Notes under the pieces: model-generated | Told to the model about the DNA's origin: nothing | Seen by the model: only the letters and a program-made list of their open reading frames with translations | Database searches by the model: none | Program-made: the position numbers and the translations under genes | Shown here: positions 39,990-40,617 of the stretch, in pieces | Layout: each line of letters opens with the position of its first letter | Numbering within the stretch: the first letter of the stretch is position 1 | Assembly: GCF_000332415.1 (NCBI RefSeq) | Contig: NZ_AOHC02000059.1 | Coordinates: 1 to 40,617 of the forward strand | Direction: 5' to 3' | Origin: Leptospira weilii serovar Ranarum str. ICFT | GTDB taxonomy: Bacteria; Spirochaetota; Leptospiria; Leptospirales; Leptospiraceae | Length of the DNA stretch: 40,617 nt

Positions 39990-40526
39990 ATGGACCTTCT
40001 TTTACTTTCTTGCGAGAAAAAAATTCAATCCTCTTTGAATGAAGGGGAGGTTGGCACCGATTCTCTTTTGATTCCGATGAGTTATTGGAACCGGTTGGAT
40101 ACGGTTCAAAAGAAGGCTCTTTCCAAAAAACTTCCCTTTTTACTGAAGAGATATACGAAGTATATCGCCTCCTTGGATCGACTTCATTGGAGAGCCGGGA
40201 AAATCAAATACAACTGGGGCGTGGGTGAGTTGAAGAAGATGACGATTCATGTGAATTCAGGTGTTTGGGCGGTTTTGGGGGCTTTGGCGGCTGCACACGG
40301 GGTTTCCAGGTGTTTTCTTTTTAATTATCTTCTTTGGTTGGAAGACGTTGGAGTCGGGGATTCGATTGTGAATACGATGAACCGAGGAGTTCCTCGGTTT
40401 CATGGGACTTACAAAATGACTTGGACCTTAAATCTACGAAAAAATCAAATTTCCAGGGCCTTATTCTTCGAACCGAACCCGATCACGAGCGAACATTTAT
40501 ACATCTTACCAAAACCAGACCTCTAA
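39990..40526 (+). CDS. DUF1564-family protein (Leptospira-specific)
   Basis: 178 residues. The layout is typical of the DUF1564 family: an N-terminal SLLIPMSYWNRL, a helical middle (KKLPFLLKRYTKYI), VNSGVWAVLGALAAAHGVSRCFLFNYLLWLE, and a C-terminal NRGVPRFHGTYKMTW. Family function is unknown; the HGVSRCFLFNYLL helix pair suggests a ribbon-helix-helix-like DNA-binding domain, which is only an impression. These genes are paralogous and scattered in Leptospira, usually in repeat-rich surroundings, as here. The start codon has no clear ribosome site. Confidence 0.75.
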   Translation: MDLLLLSCEKKIQSSLNEGEVGTDSLLIPMSYWNRLDTVQKKALSKKLPFLLKRYTKYIASLDRLHWRAGKIKYNWGVGELKKMTIHVNSGVWAVLGALAAAHGVSRCFLFNYLLWLEDVGVGDSIVNTMNRGVPRFHGTYKMTWTLNLRKNQISRALFFEPNPITSEHLYILPKPDL

Positions 40527-40564
40527 AAAAACCGTCTCACACGCGTTAGACGACAAAATCCGCG

Positions 40565-40617
40565 TCCTCGAAACCCATACTAGGTGTCGAGGATTACGTT
40601 TTCGTCGTACTAGGTGT
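40565..40617. repeat. Repeat start at the window edge
   Basis: TCCTCGA (40565-40571) and TCGAGGA (40587-40593) form a hairpin. ACTAGGTGT occurs at 40579-40587 and again at 40609-40617, a 30-base period that is cut by the window end. A longer array could follow. Confidence 0.45.

Overview
The window is chromosomal DNA from a Leptospira species (Spirochaetota). The evidence is the spirochaete-type flagellar gene order (fliF-G-H-I-J-flbB; fliY-O-P-Q-R-flhB-A-F-G-fliA), a periplasmic-collar FlbB homologue, a DUF1564 gene (a family I know only from Leptospira), and short palindromic intergenic repeats with a GGAGTTCC/GGAACTCC core. Codon usage looks richer in G+C than L. interrogans, so a higher-GC member of the pathogen clade is plausible, but the species cannot be fixed from this window.

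Layout. (1) 1-1344: a decayed tyrosine recombinase on the minus strand and the fliF leader. (2) 1345-8536, plus strand: fliF, a divergent fliG, fliH, a 424-bp repeat-filled gap, then fliI, fliJ, a small overlapping ORF, flbB and an exported OB-fold-like protein. These build the MS ring, switch, export ATPase complex and collar base. (3) 8746-25180, minus strand: a very long, tightly packed run read from right to left: fliY, fliO, fliP, fliQ, fliR, flhB, flhA, flhF, flhG, a two-TM protein cut by an in-frame TAA, fliA (sigma-28), a FapA/DUF342 protein, a small unknown, a SwrB/DUF6115-like membrane protein, RemA/DUF370, gmk, a Cys-rich secreted protein, and a membrane protein broken by a 19-bp tandem duplication. 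This covers the export gate, its placement and number control, and the late flagellar sigma factor. (4) 25379-32128: a DUF971 protein with a duplicated 5' fragment, an unusual one-chain fusion of an AGCS sodium/amino-acid symporter with a complete phosphatidylserine decarboxylase, a divergent outer-membrane protein, a sterol-desaturase-like enzyme with an SDR, and a GST. (5) 32206-39569: a small conserved-looking protein, an M3 oligopeptidase, a lipoprotein with a strong promoter next to its start codon, a tandem MaoC protein, a TetR repressor facing an enoyl-CoA hydratase across two matching palindromes, and a zinc alcohol dehydrogenase. (6) 39570-40617: a repeat cluster, a DUF1564 gene, and the start of another repeat at the window edge.

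The most noteworthy items are the symporter-PSD fusion, two genes broken by clearly readable lesions (19-bp duplication; in-frame TAA before a coding-looking tail), flhB whose usual N-terminus has no start codon and which now seems to start from a purine-rich hairpin region, an operon-borne FliG lacking several canonical torque residues, and the twin operators between tetR and the crotonase gene. No tRNA, rRNA, CRISPR array or intact insertion sequence was seen.
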